Shown: positions 1 through 8,946 of the stretch, piece by piece
How positions within the stretch are numbered: the stretch's first letter is position 1
How the letters are laid out: every line of letters begins with the position of its first letter
Assembly (NCBI GenBank): GCA_913047375.1
Contig: CAJWTV010000012.1
Coordinates: 1-42,860, forward strand
DNA length: 42,860 nt
DNA from: an uncultured Polaribacter sp.
GTDB taxonomy: Bacteria; Bacteroidota; Bacteroidia; Flavobacteriales; Flavobacteriaceae
Direction of reading: 5' to 3'
Notes under the pieces: generated by a model
The model's input: only the letters and a program-made list of their open reading frames with translations
Database searches by the model: none
What the model was told of the DNA's origin: nothing
Position numbers and translations under genes: made by a program

Positions 1-1623
1 ATCAACTTCAATAAAAACGAAGATTTTAATAAACTTTTAGTCACAGATTTACGTAAGCGTTTTGCCAGAGTAAAACTAGGTGGTGGTGAAGACCGTATCA
101 AAAAGCACCACGAAAAAGGAAAAATGACTGCTCGTGAAAGAATTGATTATTTATTAGATACAAAAGCTAATTCGTTAGAAATTGGTGCTTTCGCAGGAGA
201 TGAAATGTACAAAGATCACGGTGGTTGCCCATCTGGTGGAGTCGTTGTGAAAATTGGTTACATAAAAGGAAAACAGTGTATAGTAGTAGCAAATGACGCT
301 ACGGTAAAAGCTGGAGCTTGGTTTCCTATTACTGGTAAAAAGAATTTAAGAGCACAAGAAATATCTATAGAAAATAAAATACCCATTATCTATTTAGTGG
401 ATTCTGCGGGTGTTTATCTGCCAATGCAAGATGAAATTTTTCCAGATAAAGAACATTTTGGAAGAATTTTCAGAAATAATGCTATAATGAGTAGTATGGG
501 GATTACACAGATTTCAGCTATAATGGGAAGCTGTGTAGCAGGTGGTGCTTATTTACCAATAATGAGTGACGAATCTATAATTGTTGACAAAACTGGGAGT
601 ATTTTCTTAGCAGGAAGTTACTTAGTAAAAGCTGCCATAGGTGAAAATATTGATAATGAAACTTTAGGAGGAGCAACAACACATTGTGAAATCTCTGGAG
701 TTACAGATTATAAGGCACTCGATGACAAAGATGCATTAGACAAAATAAAACGTATTGTTGGTAAGATTGGGGATTTTGAAAAAGCTGGTTTTAATAAAAT
801 TAAATCGGAAGAACCAAAAGAAGACCAAGAAGAGATATTTGGGATTCTACCTAAAGAAAGAAATGCGCAATATGATATGTTAGAAATCATTAAACGGTTA
901 GTAGATAATTCAGAGTTTGATGAATATAAGCAAGGATATGGACAAACAATAATAACGTGTTATGCACGTATTGATGGTTGGGCTGTTGGTATTATTGCCA
1001 ACCAAAGAAAGTTAGTTAAGACAAAAAAAGGAGAAATGCAGTTTGGCGGTGTCATATACAATGACTCTGCAGATAAAGCAACTCGATTTATAGCTAACTG
1101 TAATCAAAAGAAAATACCTTTAGTATTCTTGCAAGATGTAACAGGTTTTATGGTCGGAAGTAAATCAGAACATGGAGGAATAATAAAAGATGGAGCAAAA
1201 ATGGTAAATGCCGTTAGTAATTCTATTGTTCCAAAATTCACAATTATTGTTGGCAACTCTTATGGTGCAGGAAATTATGCTATGTGCGGAAAAGCTTATG
1301 ACCCTAGATTAATTGTGGCATGGCCTTCTGCTCAATTAGCAGTAATGAGTGGGAATTCTGCTGCAGAAGTTTTATTACAAATAGAAAAAGCGTCCTTAAA
1401 GAAAAAAGGAGAGAAAATTACACCAGAAAAAGAAACTGAACTGTTTAACAAAATAAAATCTCGTTATGACAATCAAATTTCACCTTATTATGCAGCTGCA
1501 AGAATTTGGACGGATGCAGTAATAAATCCTTTAGATACCAGAACTTGGATTTCTATGGGAATAGAAGCTGCTAATCATGCACCAATTGAAAAGCAATTCA
1601 ATATGGGTATTATACAAGTTTAA
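1..1623 (+). CDS. Acyl-CoA carboxylase carboxyltransferase (beta) subunit, methylcrotonyl-CoA carboxylase-like, 5' partial
   Basis: This subunit moves the carboxyl group from carboxybiotin to an acyl-CoA in the cytoplasm. The frame is open from base 1 with no start, so the N-terminus lies outside the window. The 540 visible codons are close to the full family length of roughly 540 residues, so little is missing. The family's N-terminal GGG...RIxKxHxKGKMTARER stretch is at codons 28-47. The two crotonase-fold carboxyltransferase halves are visible: DSAGVYLPMQDEIFPD and GSCVAGGAYLP (about codons 134-186) and NSYGAGNYAMCGKAYDPR (about codons 418-437). The LPxQxxxFPDxxHFGRIF pattern resembles methylcrotonyl-CoA carboxylase beta more than propionyl-CoA carboxylase beta, but substrate choice is inferred. 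The biotin carboxylase/carrier subunit is not visible; it may lie upstream. The gene ends 34 bases before yebC, with no obvious terminator between them. Confidence 0.9.
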   Translation: MNFNKNEDFNKLLVTDLRKRFARVKLGGGEDRIKKHHEKGKMTARERIDYLLDTKANSLEIGAFAGDEMYKDHGGCPSGGVVVKIGYIKGKQCIVVANDATVKAGAWFPITGKKNLRAQEISIENKIPIIYLVDSAGVYLPMQDEIFPDKEHFGRIFRNNAIMSSMGITQISAIMGSCVAGGAYLPIMSDESIIVDKTGSIFLAGSYLVKAAIGENIDNETLGGATTHCEISGVTDYKALDDKDALDKIKRIVGKIGDFEKAGFNKIKSEEPKEDQEEIFGILPKERNAQYDMLEIIKRLVDNSEFDEYKQGYGQTIITCYARIDGWAVGIIANQRKLVKTKKGEMQFGGVIYNDSADKATRFIANCNQKKIPLVFLQDVTGFMVGSKSEHGGIIKDGAKMVNAVSNSIVPKFTIIVGNSYGAGNYAMCGKAYDPRLIVAWPSAQLAVMSGNSAAEVLLQIEKASLKKKGEKITPEKETELFNKIKSRYDNQISPYYAAARIWTDAVINPLDTRTWISMGIEAANHAPIEKQFNMGIIQV

Positions 1624-1657
1624 AATCAAATAAAAAATAAATTAAATAATATTAGAA

Positions 1658-2374
1658 ATGGGTAGAGCATTCGAACTTAGAAAAGGACGTAAAATGAAGC
1701 GCTGGTCTGCAATGGCAAAAACCTTTACCAGAATTGGTAAAGATATTGTAATGGCAATTAAAGACGGTGGTGGAAACCCTGATACTAATTCCCGTTTAAG
1801 AGCTGTAATGCAAAATGCGAAGGCAGCAAATATGCCTAAAGAAAATGTAGAAAGGGCTATAAAAAAAGCAACCGACAAAGACACTGCTAATTATAAAGAA
1901 ACTCTTTTTGAAGGCTATGCACCTCATGGTGTTGCCGTTGTTGTAGAAACCGCAACAGATAACAATAACCGAACAGTGGCTAATGTTAGATCAATTTTTA
2001 ATAAATGTGAAGGAAACTTAGGTACTTCCGGATCAGTAGTTTTTATGTTTGATCGGGTTTGTACTTTCACAATTAAAAAAGAAGATATTACTATTGATTT
2101 GGAAGAATTAGAATTAGAATTAATAGATTTTGATGTAGAGGAAGTTTTTGATGACGAAGAAGGAGTGATCATTTATGCCCCCTTTGAAAAGTTTGGTGCA
2201 ATTCAAACCTTCTTTGAACAAGAGAAAGTAGAAATACTATCTTCTGGTTTTGAGAGAATACCAACTTCTACCATTAAATTATCTGAAGAACAACAAATTG
2301 ATGTAGATAAGCTCCTAGAAAAATTAGAAGAGGATGAAGATGTACAATATATATATCATTCTATGGAAATGTAG
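1658..2374 (+). CDS. yebC: YebC/PmpR (TACO1) family protein
   Basis: This 238-residue protein has the normal family length and the diagnostic N-terminus: MGRAFELRKGRKMKRWSAMA, followed by FTRIGKDIVMAIKDGG and a helical segment ending NMPKENVERAIKKAT (to about residue 70). The central FEGYAPHGVAVVVE motif and the acidic C-terminal half (EELELELIDFDVEEVFDDEEG) also fit. Family members were first described as DNA-binding regulators; newer work on YebC and TACO1 points to a role in translation of proline-rich stretches, so 'transcriptional regulator' should be read with care. The ATG start fits the conserved family N-terminus. The gene follows the carboxylase by 34 bases and converges on menE, from which it is separated by 5 bases; its terminator hairpin lies inside menE. 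Confidence 0.95.
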   Translation: MGRAFELRKGRKMKRWSAMAKTFTRIGKDIVMAIKDGGGNPDTNSRLRAVMQNAKAANMPKENVERAIKKATDKDTANYKETLFEGYAPHGVAVVVETATDNNNRTVANVRSIFNKCEGNLGTSGSVVFMFDRVCTFTIKKEDITIDLEELELELIDFDVEEVFDDEEGVIIYAPFEKFGAIQTFFEQEKVEILSSGFERIPTSTIKLSEEQQIDVDKLLEKLEEDEDVQYIYHSMEM

Positions 2375-2379
2375 AAAGT

Positions 2380-3438
2380 TTATATTTTAATATCAATTAA
2401 ATTCAGCGTTTTTAATCGTTGAATTTTTTTTGTTTCTGTTTCTATAAATTTTGAAACAAAAAAGATCTCTTTTGGAGTTTCATAATTTGATAAATCCGAA
2501 TCTTTGAAATTAATTGTTTGATTAGTTCCCTCAACAATAAGTATTAATCTTTCTCCTAATTTAGGGTCAGGAACTCCAATAACAAAAAAGCGATTCGTAA
2601 TATCTTTTGATAATTTTTCTTCAATATTTTCTGGATATAATTTAATTCCACCGGAATTAATGACATTATCATAACGTCCTAACCAGATAAAGTGTTTATC
2701 TGAAACTAAATCTACTACATCATTTGTAAATATAATTTCATTAGAAACATCGGGAGCATTTATGACTAAACAGTTTCTAGTATCTTTATAAATCTTAATA
2801 TTTGGTAAAATTTTATAAAAACGTTGAAAATTTGCTTTAGCTTGAGATGACGAAAAGTTATTTAACCTTTTTAAAGCAATATGCGTAACAGTCTCGGTCA
2901 TTCCATAGGTCGCATAGATATCGGTTTGGGTTAACTGTATTTTCTTTTGGAGATTAGAAGAAACAACTCCTCCTCCAATAATTATTTTCTTTATTAGGTG
3001 AATTTTATTTAATGAATTTTCTAATTGGAGCGGAACCATTGCTGAAAAATCATAGGTTTTATTCACATTCGCTAATGGGTTTGAGTTAGTAGCTATAATA
3101 TCTAATTTCCAGCCTAATACTATGGCTCTAACCAACATCATTTTTCCAGCTATGTATTTTATTGGTAAACACATTAAAGCTGAAGTATCTGCCTTTAAAT
3201 CGAAAATATTACCAGTTGCTTTAGCTGAATTAATTAAAAATTCTTTTTTTATACATATTGTTTTGGGTTGGCCTGTGGATCCTGAAGTTTTAACTTCAAT
3301 AAAAGAAGCTTCAGAAAACAAGTCAGTTAAAAAAGAGTAAATGTCAACGGAGAATTCTTTTGAAAAATTAATAATTTCATTAGAAGTAATAAATTGATTA
3401 CCGTTTAATGAGAAATTAGTGTTTAATTTAACTTTCAT
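2380..3438 (-). CDS. menE: o-Succinylbenzoate-CoA ligase (AMP-binding enzyme), short flavobacterial form
   Basis: MenE activates o-succinylbenzoate to its CoA thioester in menaquinone synthesis. The protein has 352 residues, shorter than the usual 450-490, because the N-terminal region before the P-loop is reduced. The adenylate-forming signatures are present: TSGSTGQPKT at residues 51-60, YGMTET at 178-183, GRYDNVINSGG at 254-264 with the hinge region, and a C-terminal ETETKKIQR segment with the catalytic lysine candidate K337 or K338. Identification rests on these motifs together with menC and menA in the same block. It is the last gene of the - strand run. Its start overlaps the end of the CPBP protease gene by 11 bases, which indicates co-transcription and probable translational coupling. 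menF, menD, menB and menH are not in this window. Confidence 0.88.
   Translation of the reverse strand: MKVKLNTNFSLNGNQFITSNEIINFSKEFSVDIYSFLTDLFSEASFIEVKTSGSTGQPKTICIKKEFLINSAKATGNIFDLKADTSALMCLPIKYIAGKMMLVRAIVLGWKLDIIATNSNPLANVNKTYDFSAMVPLQLENSLNKIHLIKKIIIGGGVVSSNLQKKIQLTQTDIYATYGMTETVTHIALKRLNNFSSSQAKANFQRFYKILPNIKIYKDTRNCLVINAPDVSNEIIFTNDVVDLVSDKHFIWLGRYDNVINSGGIKLYPENIEEKLSKDITNRFFVIGVPDPKLGERLILIVEGTNQTINFKDSDLSNYETPKEIFFVSKFIETETKKIQRLKTLNLIDIKI
2399..2431 (+). terminator. Rho-independent terminator of yebC, inside the 3' end of menE
   Basis: The arms at 2399-2408 (AAATTCAGCG) and 2417-2426 (CGTTGAATTT) pair over 10 positions with one G-U wobble around an 8-base loop. A run of T continues to 2431 on the + strand. 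It lies 25 bases after the yebC stop and within the coding sequence of the convergent menE. On the - strand the hairpin has no following U tract, so it should act only on yebC transcripts. Confidence 0.75.
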
Positions 3439-4381
3439 CTATTAAAACTGGCTTTTCTATGTTTCCAAAAAGTTTATCTTTCCAATCACTCCAATTATAC
3501 TTTTTAGAAAATAATAGAAGCATTAATGGGTATAATAAAAAAACAGGTAAGAACATTAGTAAAGATACAGATGGCTCTGTCTTATCAATAAATAAAGCAT
3601 CTGTTCTAAAAACAGTCCAATCTGTAGTTACTAAAAATGCAGCTACAATATTATTTGAAGCATGAAGGCCTAAAGCTAATTCTGTTCCTTGGTCCATTAA
3701 AGTTGTTATCCCAAAAAATAATCCCGTACCAATATAAAATACTAAAGCAAGGTTTCCAATTTTATCAATCTCCGGGTTAGCCATATGCAATAATCCAAAG
3801 ATCACAGAGGTTGTGATTAAAGGAAACCATCTATTCTTTGCTAATAATCCCAGCCCTTGCATAAAATAACCTCTAAATAATAATTCTTCGGTACTTGTTT
3901 GAAAAGGTAAAAACAATAATGAAATAATTAATAATGTAAAAAATGGTATGGGTTTAAAATTCCAAACATAAAGTTCTGGCTCTAAATAAATACCAATTAA
4001 TACTAATGTAATAGATACAATAGCCCATGAGATAAATCCGAAAATAATTCGATTCCAATCAATTTTTTTTCTTGAAGTAATAATCCAGGAAAACTCCTTT
4101 TTATGGAGGTATTTTACAGCTATAAAAAGTGCTAAGAGACCGGCCATAAAAGTAAAAATCATTAAAAATAGCCATAAATTTGAATTTATTCCCATTGTCA
4201 TAAAGCTATCTTTCGCTGCTTCATTAAAGGCATTTATATTTCCTTCTGCTTTGACAAAAGCTACCATAGCTAAAGGGATTGAACCTAATTGAATTGCAAA
4301 AAAAACAATTAAAAGACCTAAGACATACATCCACCAATCATTTTTCCCCTTATACCCTGCTTCTATAAAATTCATCTTCAT
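3428..4381 (-). CDS. CPBP family intramembrane metalloprotease (CAAX protease/Abi type)
   Basis: This 317-residue polytopic inner-membrane protein carries the CPBP (Rce1-like) motifs: EELLFRG with E165, E166 and R170, FGLLH with H199, and GLHASNN with H240 and N243/N244. These residues form the metal and catalytic site in the family. Hydrophobic segments lie at about residues 18-44, 68-90, 112-132, 146-162, 188-202, 210-226, 238-252 and 275-295. The bacterial substrate is not known and cannot be read from the sequence. The gene overlaps menC by 4 bases (ATGA) and menE by 11 bases, so it is translated within the menaquinone operon. Its position between two men genes may mean a link to quinone metabolism, or only a stable gene order; that is inference. 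Confidence 0.88.
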   Translation of the reverse strand: MKMNFIEAGYKGKNDWWMYVLGLLIVFFAIQLGSIPLAMVAFVKAEGNINAFNEAAKDSFMTMGINSNLWLFLMIFTFMAGLLALFIAVKYLHKKEFSWIITSRKKIDWNRIIFGFISWAIVSITLVLIGIYLEPELYVWNFKPIPFFTLLIISLLFLPFQTSTEELLFRGYFMQGLGLLAKNRWFPLITTSVIFGLLHMANPEIDKIGNLALVFYIGTGLFFGITTLMDQGTELALGLHASNNIVAAFLVTTDWTVFRTDALFIDKTEPSVSLLMFLPVFLLYPLMLLLFSKKYNWSDWKDKLFGNIEKPVLIDES

Positions 4382-5415
4382 AATTTAAAATCCCAATTTA
4401 AGGAATTATTATATATTAAGCTACCTTTATTGACTTCTAAAGGACTTGAAAAGTTATTATTAAACAAACTACCTGTTCCAAGACCTTGAGGTAATTTACT
4501 ATCTAAAATATAAGTAAATTGAGCAATCGCATTTAAACCAATATTACTTTCAAGTGCAGAAGTAATCCACCATTCTACATTATTTTCTTCTGCGACATCA
4601 ATCCATTCTTTAGTCCCTGAAAAACCACCTACTAAACTTGGTTTTAAAATAATATAATGAGGTTTTATCGTTTTAATAATTTCTCTCTTTTTTACAGATG
4701 AAAATACACCAATTAATTCTTCATCTAAAGCTATTGGTAGAGGAGATTTAAGACATAATTCTGCCATCTCTTTAATCTGCCCTTGACTTATAGGTTGTTC
4801 TATGGAATGAAGATTTAACGCTGATAAAACTTGTAATTTGTCTAAAGCTTCATTTGGTGAAAAAGCACCATTCGCGTCTACACGTAACTCAACATCTGAT
4901 GCTGAAAATTCTTTTCTAATATATTTTAATAAACTAACTTCAGTATCAAAATTAATTGCACCAATTTTCATTTTAATACAAGAAAAACCGGCTTTTAACT
5001 TTTCTAATATTTGACTTTTCATAAAGGATTTGTCTCCCATCCAAATTAAACCATTGATTGGAATTGAAGCATTACTTTTTGTGAATTTAGACGGAAATAA
5101 TTCAAAAGGATTATTACTTTTCAAAGACAAAAAGGCTTGTTCTAAACTGAATTGAATAGAAGGAAAACATACCGTTTCGATCAATAATTTTTTAACCCCT
5201 AAATTAATATTTTTACAAACCCAGCTTAACTTTTCTTCATAATTAGGAACATCATCAATACTTAATCCCCTAAAAAGGCCTGTTTCACCATAACCGACCT
5301 TACCCTTTTGTTCTAAAACAAGAAACCAAGTTTCTTTTGTTCTTAATATTCCACGTGAAGTCCCGCTCGGATTTTTAAAATTTAAGACGTATTTTTTATA
5401 GCTTGCTTTTATCAA
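4378..5415 (-). CDS. menC: o-Succinylbenzoate synthase (enolase superfamily)
   Basis: MenC dehydrates SHCHC to o-succinylbenzoate in menaquinone synthesis. The 345-residue protein shows the enolase-superfamily site in order: the KMK pair (K148, K150), metal ligands D180 (RVDANGAF), E206 (SIEQP) and D231 (ALDEE), and K258 (LKPSLVGG). The N-terminal capping domain covers about residues 1-110. Other enolase-superfamily members such as dipeptide epimerases share these residues, but the surrounding menE and menA make MenC the best call. The gene starts 8 bases after the SRPBCC gene, and its TGA stop is embedded in the ATGA start of the CPBP gene. Confidence 0.88.
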   Translation of the reverse strand: MIKASYKKYVLNFKNPSGTSRGILRTKETWFLVLEQKGKVGYGETGLFRGLSIDDVPNYEEKLSWVCKNINLGVKKLLIETVCFPSIQFSLEQAFLSLKSNNPFELFPSKFTKSNASIPINGLIWMGDKSFMKSQILEKLKAGFSCIKMKIGAINFDTEVSLLKYIRKEFSASDVELRVDANGAFSPNEALDKLQVLSALNLHSIEQPISQGQIKEMAELCLKSPLPIALDEELIGVFSSVKKREIIKTIKPHYIILKPSLVGGFSGTKEWIDVAEENNVEWWITSALESNIGLNAIAQFTYILDSKLPQGLGTGSLFNNNFSSPLEVNKGSLIYNNSLNWDFKL

Positions 5416-5423
5416 AATATAAA

Positions 5424-5936
5424 TTAATTTTCTATGTATGCTTTGAAGTTATTCAGATATCCTTGATCTTGTGCTTTAAAAGTACTTTTAAAATAAGGAA
5501 AGACACATGCCATTATATAAGAATCACTTCTACAACTTGTGCTTAGTTGGATCGTGGTTACTCCATCTTTTTCTTTAAAAATATAATCATCTTTCTTGAA
5601 CATATTTTGTGCGTCAAAAAACAATGTTACTTTTTCATTTTTCACAAAAGCCATTACTTTTTGTACCATGACAATATCTTGACCTTTGTTGTCAATAACA
5701 ATTCTATAGGTACTTCCGGTTTTTCCTAAATTATCATTTATTACATTAATCTCCCTTATCTCAGGGATCCATTTATCTATATTTTCTGGATTATTAAAAA
5801 TACTAAATACTTGAGAAATTGGTTTATTAATAGTAACATCTATTTGATAAGTAGTTTCTTTCACAAATAAACCAGTCAAGAAAAAAGCTAACACAAAGAT
5901 GGTTATAACTCCAAGTATAATTTTGATTGTTTTCAT
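5424..5936 (-). CDS. Membrane-anchored SRPBCC (START/polyketide cyclase-like) family protein
   Basis: This 170-residue protein has an N-terminal hydrophobic segment (about residues 5-24) that is a signal anchor or signal peptide, followed by an SRPBCC-type fold. The start of the fold is typical (TYQIDVTINKPISQVFSIFNNPENIDKW, spanning about residues 29-56) and it continues with alternating strands to a C-terminal helix near FKAQDQGYLNNFKAYIEN. SRPBCC domains bind hydrophobic ligands in a deep cavity. No catalytic residues can be assigned. It lies between menA (4 bases away) and menC (8 bases away) in one transcription run, so a role in handling a lipophilic quinone precursor is conceivable but is inference only. 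Confidence 0.75.
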   Translation of the reverse strand: MKTIKIILGVITIFVLAFFLTGLFVKETTYQIDVTINKPISQVFSIFNNPENIDKWIPEIREINVINDNLGKTGSTYRIVIDNKGQDIVMVQKVMAFVKNEKVTLFFDAQNMFKKDDYIFKEKDGVTTIQLSTSCRSDSYIMACVFPYFKSTFKAQDQGYLNNFKAYIEN

Positions 5937-5940
5937 TTAG

Positions 5941-6897
5941 TTAATTTAAAATTTGTCCTATTCCAAAAAGTATAGCAAATAGAAATGTACTTAGCGCAAC
6001 TTTTTTTAACTCTTTGTCTAATTCGTAAAAAATAATGTTTTGTGCAACTACTTTTATATTTAAAAATAAAGGAATAAAAGCAATTAAAAAAAGATATTGA
6101 ATTAATGACTGATAATTTGACGCAACATATACTAAAGCTGAAATTAAAGCACCAATAATTAAGAAATAATGATATAATTTAGATTTTTGACTACCCAGTT
6201 TTACGACTAAGGTATTCTTAGAATATTGTTTATCTTCAATTTGATCTCTCATATTATTTAAATTTAAAACAGCCGTACTTAATAAACCTATTGATATTGC
6301 TGGTAAAAAAATAAATATATTGAGCTGTTTAGTAAATAAAAAATAACTTCCAACTACACTTAACAAACCGAAAAATAAGAATACAAAAAGATCACCTAGA
6401 CCACTATAACCATAGGCAGATTTACCTACTGTATATTTAATAGCAGCAGCAATTGAAGCAATTCCTAAAATAAAAAACAAAAAAGAATACTTAAAGTTCT
6501 CATGACCAAAAGCAACAAAAATTAATAACAAGGCGATAATCAATGAAATAATGGTTGTAATTACCATTGCATTTTTCATTTGGATTGGTGTAATTGCTCC
6601 AGTAGAAACCATCCTTGCCTCCCCTTTTCTATTGTTATCAGTTCCTTTAATTCCGTCACCATAATCATTAGCGAAATTAGATAATACCTGAAAACCAATA
6701 GTGGTAAATATTGCTAACCAGAATATTGGCGATTGGAAAATTGAGAAACTTCCTATAAAAATATTCGTATCAGAGTAATTCTCTGAAAGGATTATCATAT
6801 TTTTTTTATTTCCTAAAAAGCTACCTAAAATAATACCAGAGATTGATAAAGGTAAAGTCCTCAAACGAGCAGCTTTAATAAAGTTTCTTACATCCAT
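5941..6897 (-). CDS. menA: 1,4-Dihydroxy-2-naphthoate polyprenyltransferase
   Basis: MenA is an integral membrane UbiA-superfamily enzyme that attaches the polyprenyl chain to 1,4-dihydroxy-2-naphthoate, giving demethylmenaquinone. The protein has 318 residues and about eight or nine membrane segments. The two Asp-rich prenyl-diphosphate/Mg sites are visible: NDYGDGIKGTDN starting at residue 77, and NNMRDQIEDK at 214-223 followed by the family's KNTLVVKLG. The N-terminal FIKAARLRTLPLS is also typical of MenA. Its start overlaps the end of the larger PH-domain gene by 10 bases, and the SRPBCC gene follows 4 bases after its stop, so it is part of a tightly coupled operon with menC and menE. Confidence 0.93.
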   Translation of the reverse strand: MDVRNFIKAARLRTLPLSISGIILGSFLGNKKNMIILSENYSDTNIFIGSFSIFQSPIFWLAIFTTIGFQVLSNFANDYGDGIKGTDNNRKGEARMVSTGAITPIQMKNAMVITTIISLIIALLLIFVAFGHENFKYSFLFFILGIASIAAAIKYTVGKSAYGYSGLGDLFVFLFFGLLSVVGSYFLFTKQLNIFIFLPAISIGLLSTAVLNLNNMRDQIEDKQYSKNTLVVKLGSQKSKLYHYFLIIGALISALVYVASNYQSLIQYLFLIAFIPLFLNIKVVAQNIIFYELDKELKKVALSTFLFAILFGIGQILN

Positions 6898-8432
6898 GAA
6901 TACTTATTGTTTTCCACCATAAATAAAGTGTAATTATAAATTTTAAAAGCCTCATCTTCTCTAATACATGGTATCACTATTTTACCTGAAGCAGTTTGAA
7001 AAACAATATCTATAATATTTTGAGTTGATTGAAAAAAAGTTTGTTTTAATTTCACATTTTGAACTTTATAAAAAGGTAAATATGTTTTATGAGTCTCAAT
7101 AGTACCTGACCCAATTAATAAAGTATCATTCGTGAAAAGATAAAATCTTTTCTTAAATGTTAGTTCTATCGATATTATAAAAATAGGTAGTAAAAGTATA
7201 TTAATCCAAAATACAAAATTGTATTTAAAAATAAAATACAACACGCTATTTATAATAATAAGAAAAATAATACTTCTTAAATATAATCTTACTTTAAAAT
7301 AATAAGATGAATAATTTTTTGTGAAATTTTCAAATTTTTCATTTGAAAATAATAAATTCTTAATAGCTAAGACCTGATCTTGCCCACAACCAACAAGTTT
7401 AATTATTTTATCTTGTTTCTTTTTAACGTTACCACTAAGTGCTTGTTTAAAAGTTATAAAGGATATCCCTAATTGCCGTTTGATCGGATTATCAGATACA
7501 GTAATATGTTGAACCTTTTCTTTCTTTAAAATAAAGGATTTTTTTGTTGTTAGACCTTGATAAATTTCTAGAGCATTATTTTTAATATAAACCGTAAGAT
7601 TAAAATGTCTTAAAAAGACTCGTACAAAAGAACTTATAACCGAAACAAGTATAAACAATAATCCTAAAATAAATATTAAAACGATATTAGTCTCAAAATT
7701 AGTTGTGTTTTCTGAAATGTAATTATCTAATAATTCACCTTCTCCAAAACCGTTAAAAAGCTCAGTTATTTGTTGATAAAAACCAAATAAAATAGCTAAT
7801 AAAAGTAACAAACTTTTTAAATGATTTTCTGTTAGACTCACCTTTAATAATTGCATAACGCTAATTTTTAATAAAGGTTTTTGTTCTACAAAAATTTCTG
7901 GATTATTAATAGTATTTGGCTTATTGTCGTCATCTAACTCCCAAATATAATTATTACATTTATCATTAATTGTAATAGTTTTCTTTAAAGCATTAGCTTG
8001 TTCATATGATAATGCTTTAATAGAAATTTCTGCTTTACTTGAGCCTGCTGTTTCTATATTTACTTCATATACATTTATAATTTGTTGAATTATGTTTTGT
8101 TTAAAGTTAATATTCTGAATTCTATCAAAAGGAATAGAAGTGTTTGTCTTTTTTATGATTCCTTTTTTTAAAATGAAATAATTATTTTCAATTTTAAATT
8201 GAAAATAATGATACTTTAAAAAAGCAATAAGCAATAAGAAAATGAAGAAAAAGCCTAAATAAAAATAGATATAAGATAGATTATTGTCTAAAGTTTTAGA
8301 AAAATTTTGAATAAAAACAAATACTAGAACCCAAAGTGCCTTTATTATTTTATAAAGTATATCTAAATAAATGATAATAATACCTTTTTTAGACTGTTTA
8401 CTAAATTGACTGAAACTTGATTTACTAACCAT
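6888..8432 (-). CDS. Large PH-domain membrane protein (YdbT-like, three bPH2 domains)
   Basis: This 514-residue membrane protein contains three copies of the bacterial PH2 (DUF304) motif. They are near residues 85-150 (SIPFDRIQNINFKQNIIQQI), 295-365 (ILKKEKVQHITVSDNPIKRQ) and 450-510 (YLPFYKVQNVKLKQTFFQ). Pairs of hydrophobic segments precede each copy (about 30-75, 195-275, 380-425). The layout matches the B. subtilis YdbT type, which occurs with a small YdbS partner, as it does here. Molecular function is unknown; YdbS and YdbT have been linked to resistance to some membrane-active compounds. The start overlaps the small PH gene by 8 bases and the end overlaps menA by 10 bases. Confidence 0.82.
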   Translation of the reverse strand: MVSKSSFSQFSKQSKKGIIIIYLDILYKIIKALWVLVFVFIQNFSKTLDNNLSYIYFYLGFFFIFLLLIAFLKYHYFQFKIENNYFILKKGIIKKTNTSIPFDRIQNINFKQNIIQQIINVYEVNIETAGSSKAEISIKALSYEQANALKKTITINDKCNNYIWELDDDNKPNTINNPEIFVEQKPLLKISVMQLLKVSLTENHLKSLLLLLAILFGFYQQITELFNGFGEGELLDNYISENTTNFETNIVLIFILGLLFILVSVISSFVRVFLRHFNLTVYIKNNALEIYQGLTTKKSFILKKEKVQHITVSDNPIKRQLGISFITFKQALSGNVKKKQDKIIKLVGCGQDQVLAIKNLLFSNEKFENFTKNYSSYYFKVRLYLRSIIFLIIINSVLYFIFKYNFVFWINILLLPIFIISIELTFKKRFYLFTNDTLLIGSGTIETHKTYLPFYKVQNVKLKQTFFQSTQNIIDIVFQTASGKIVIPCIREDEAFKIYNYTLFMVENNKYSWM

Positions 8433-8934
8433 CTATTTGATTACTGATGTATTCTTTAATTTGTTGTGCTTCATCTTTTAAAAGTCCATTTACTTTTAGA
8501 TCATCACTGCTATCACCAGCAGTAAATACACTTAAGGAGGCCAAATTAAAAAAACGGGAGATCGGTCCTTGATCAATTTCTACATGTTGGATTCTATTAA
8601 AGGGTACTGTTGTAATTTTTTTATAAAACACTCCTTTTTTGTAAGAGATATCTTTTTCTCTTACCAAAAATTTTCTTCTTTTAAAACCAATTATTTTTAT
8701 AAAAATAGTATAAATGAAAAGTATGGTTATAAATAAAAATAACCAAAAAGTAACTTCTTCTAGTCCTAAGATATTCTTGTATTCAAGAAAAAAAACTGCG
8801 GCAAGTAAACTTAAATAAACAAAAGTTATATTAATTAAAATAACTTTTAAATATTTTCTATTAATGTATTTAAACTCTACTTCTAAAATATTTGGAAAAG
8901 ATGAAACTACTATGTTTTGGAAAGAGTCTAACAT
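8425..8934 (-). CDS. Small PH-domain membrane protein (YdbS-like)
   Basis: This 169-residue protein has two hydrophobic segments (about residues 32-50 and 60-82) followed by one bacterial PH2 (DUF304) domain. The hallmark stretch is TTVPFNRIQHVEIDQGPISRFF, and the C-terminal part is typical (LSVFTAGDSSDDLKVNGL, then LKDEAQQIKEYI). It is the natural partner of the three-domain protein that follows: the two genes overlap by 8 bases and match the ydbS-ydbT pair of Firmicutes. It begins 12 bases after the stop of the CCG-domain protein, so it belongs to the same run. Function is unknown. A complex of both PH proteins in the inner membrane is the simplest inference. Confidence 0.82.
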   Translation of the reverse strand: MLDSFQNIVVSSFPNILEVEFKYINRKYLKVILINITFVYLSLLAAVFFLEYKNILGLEEVTFWLFLFITILFIYTIFIKIIGFKRRKFLVREKDISYKKGVFYKKITTVPFNRIQHVEIDQGPISRFFNLASLSVFTAGDSSDDLKVNGLLKDEAQQIKEYISNQIDG

Positions 8935-8946
8935 AAATTTTTATTT

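Noticed and set aside
3428..4381. CPBP protease as an abortive-infection (phage defence) gene
   Set aside because: Some CPBP proteins are called Abi, but this one is embedded in a menaquinone operon with overlapping genes and no defence neighbours.
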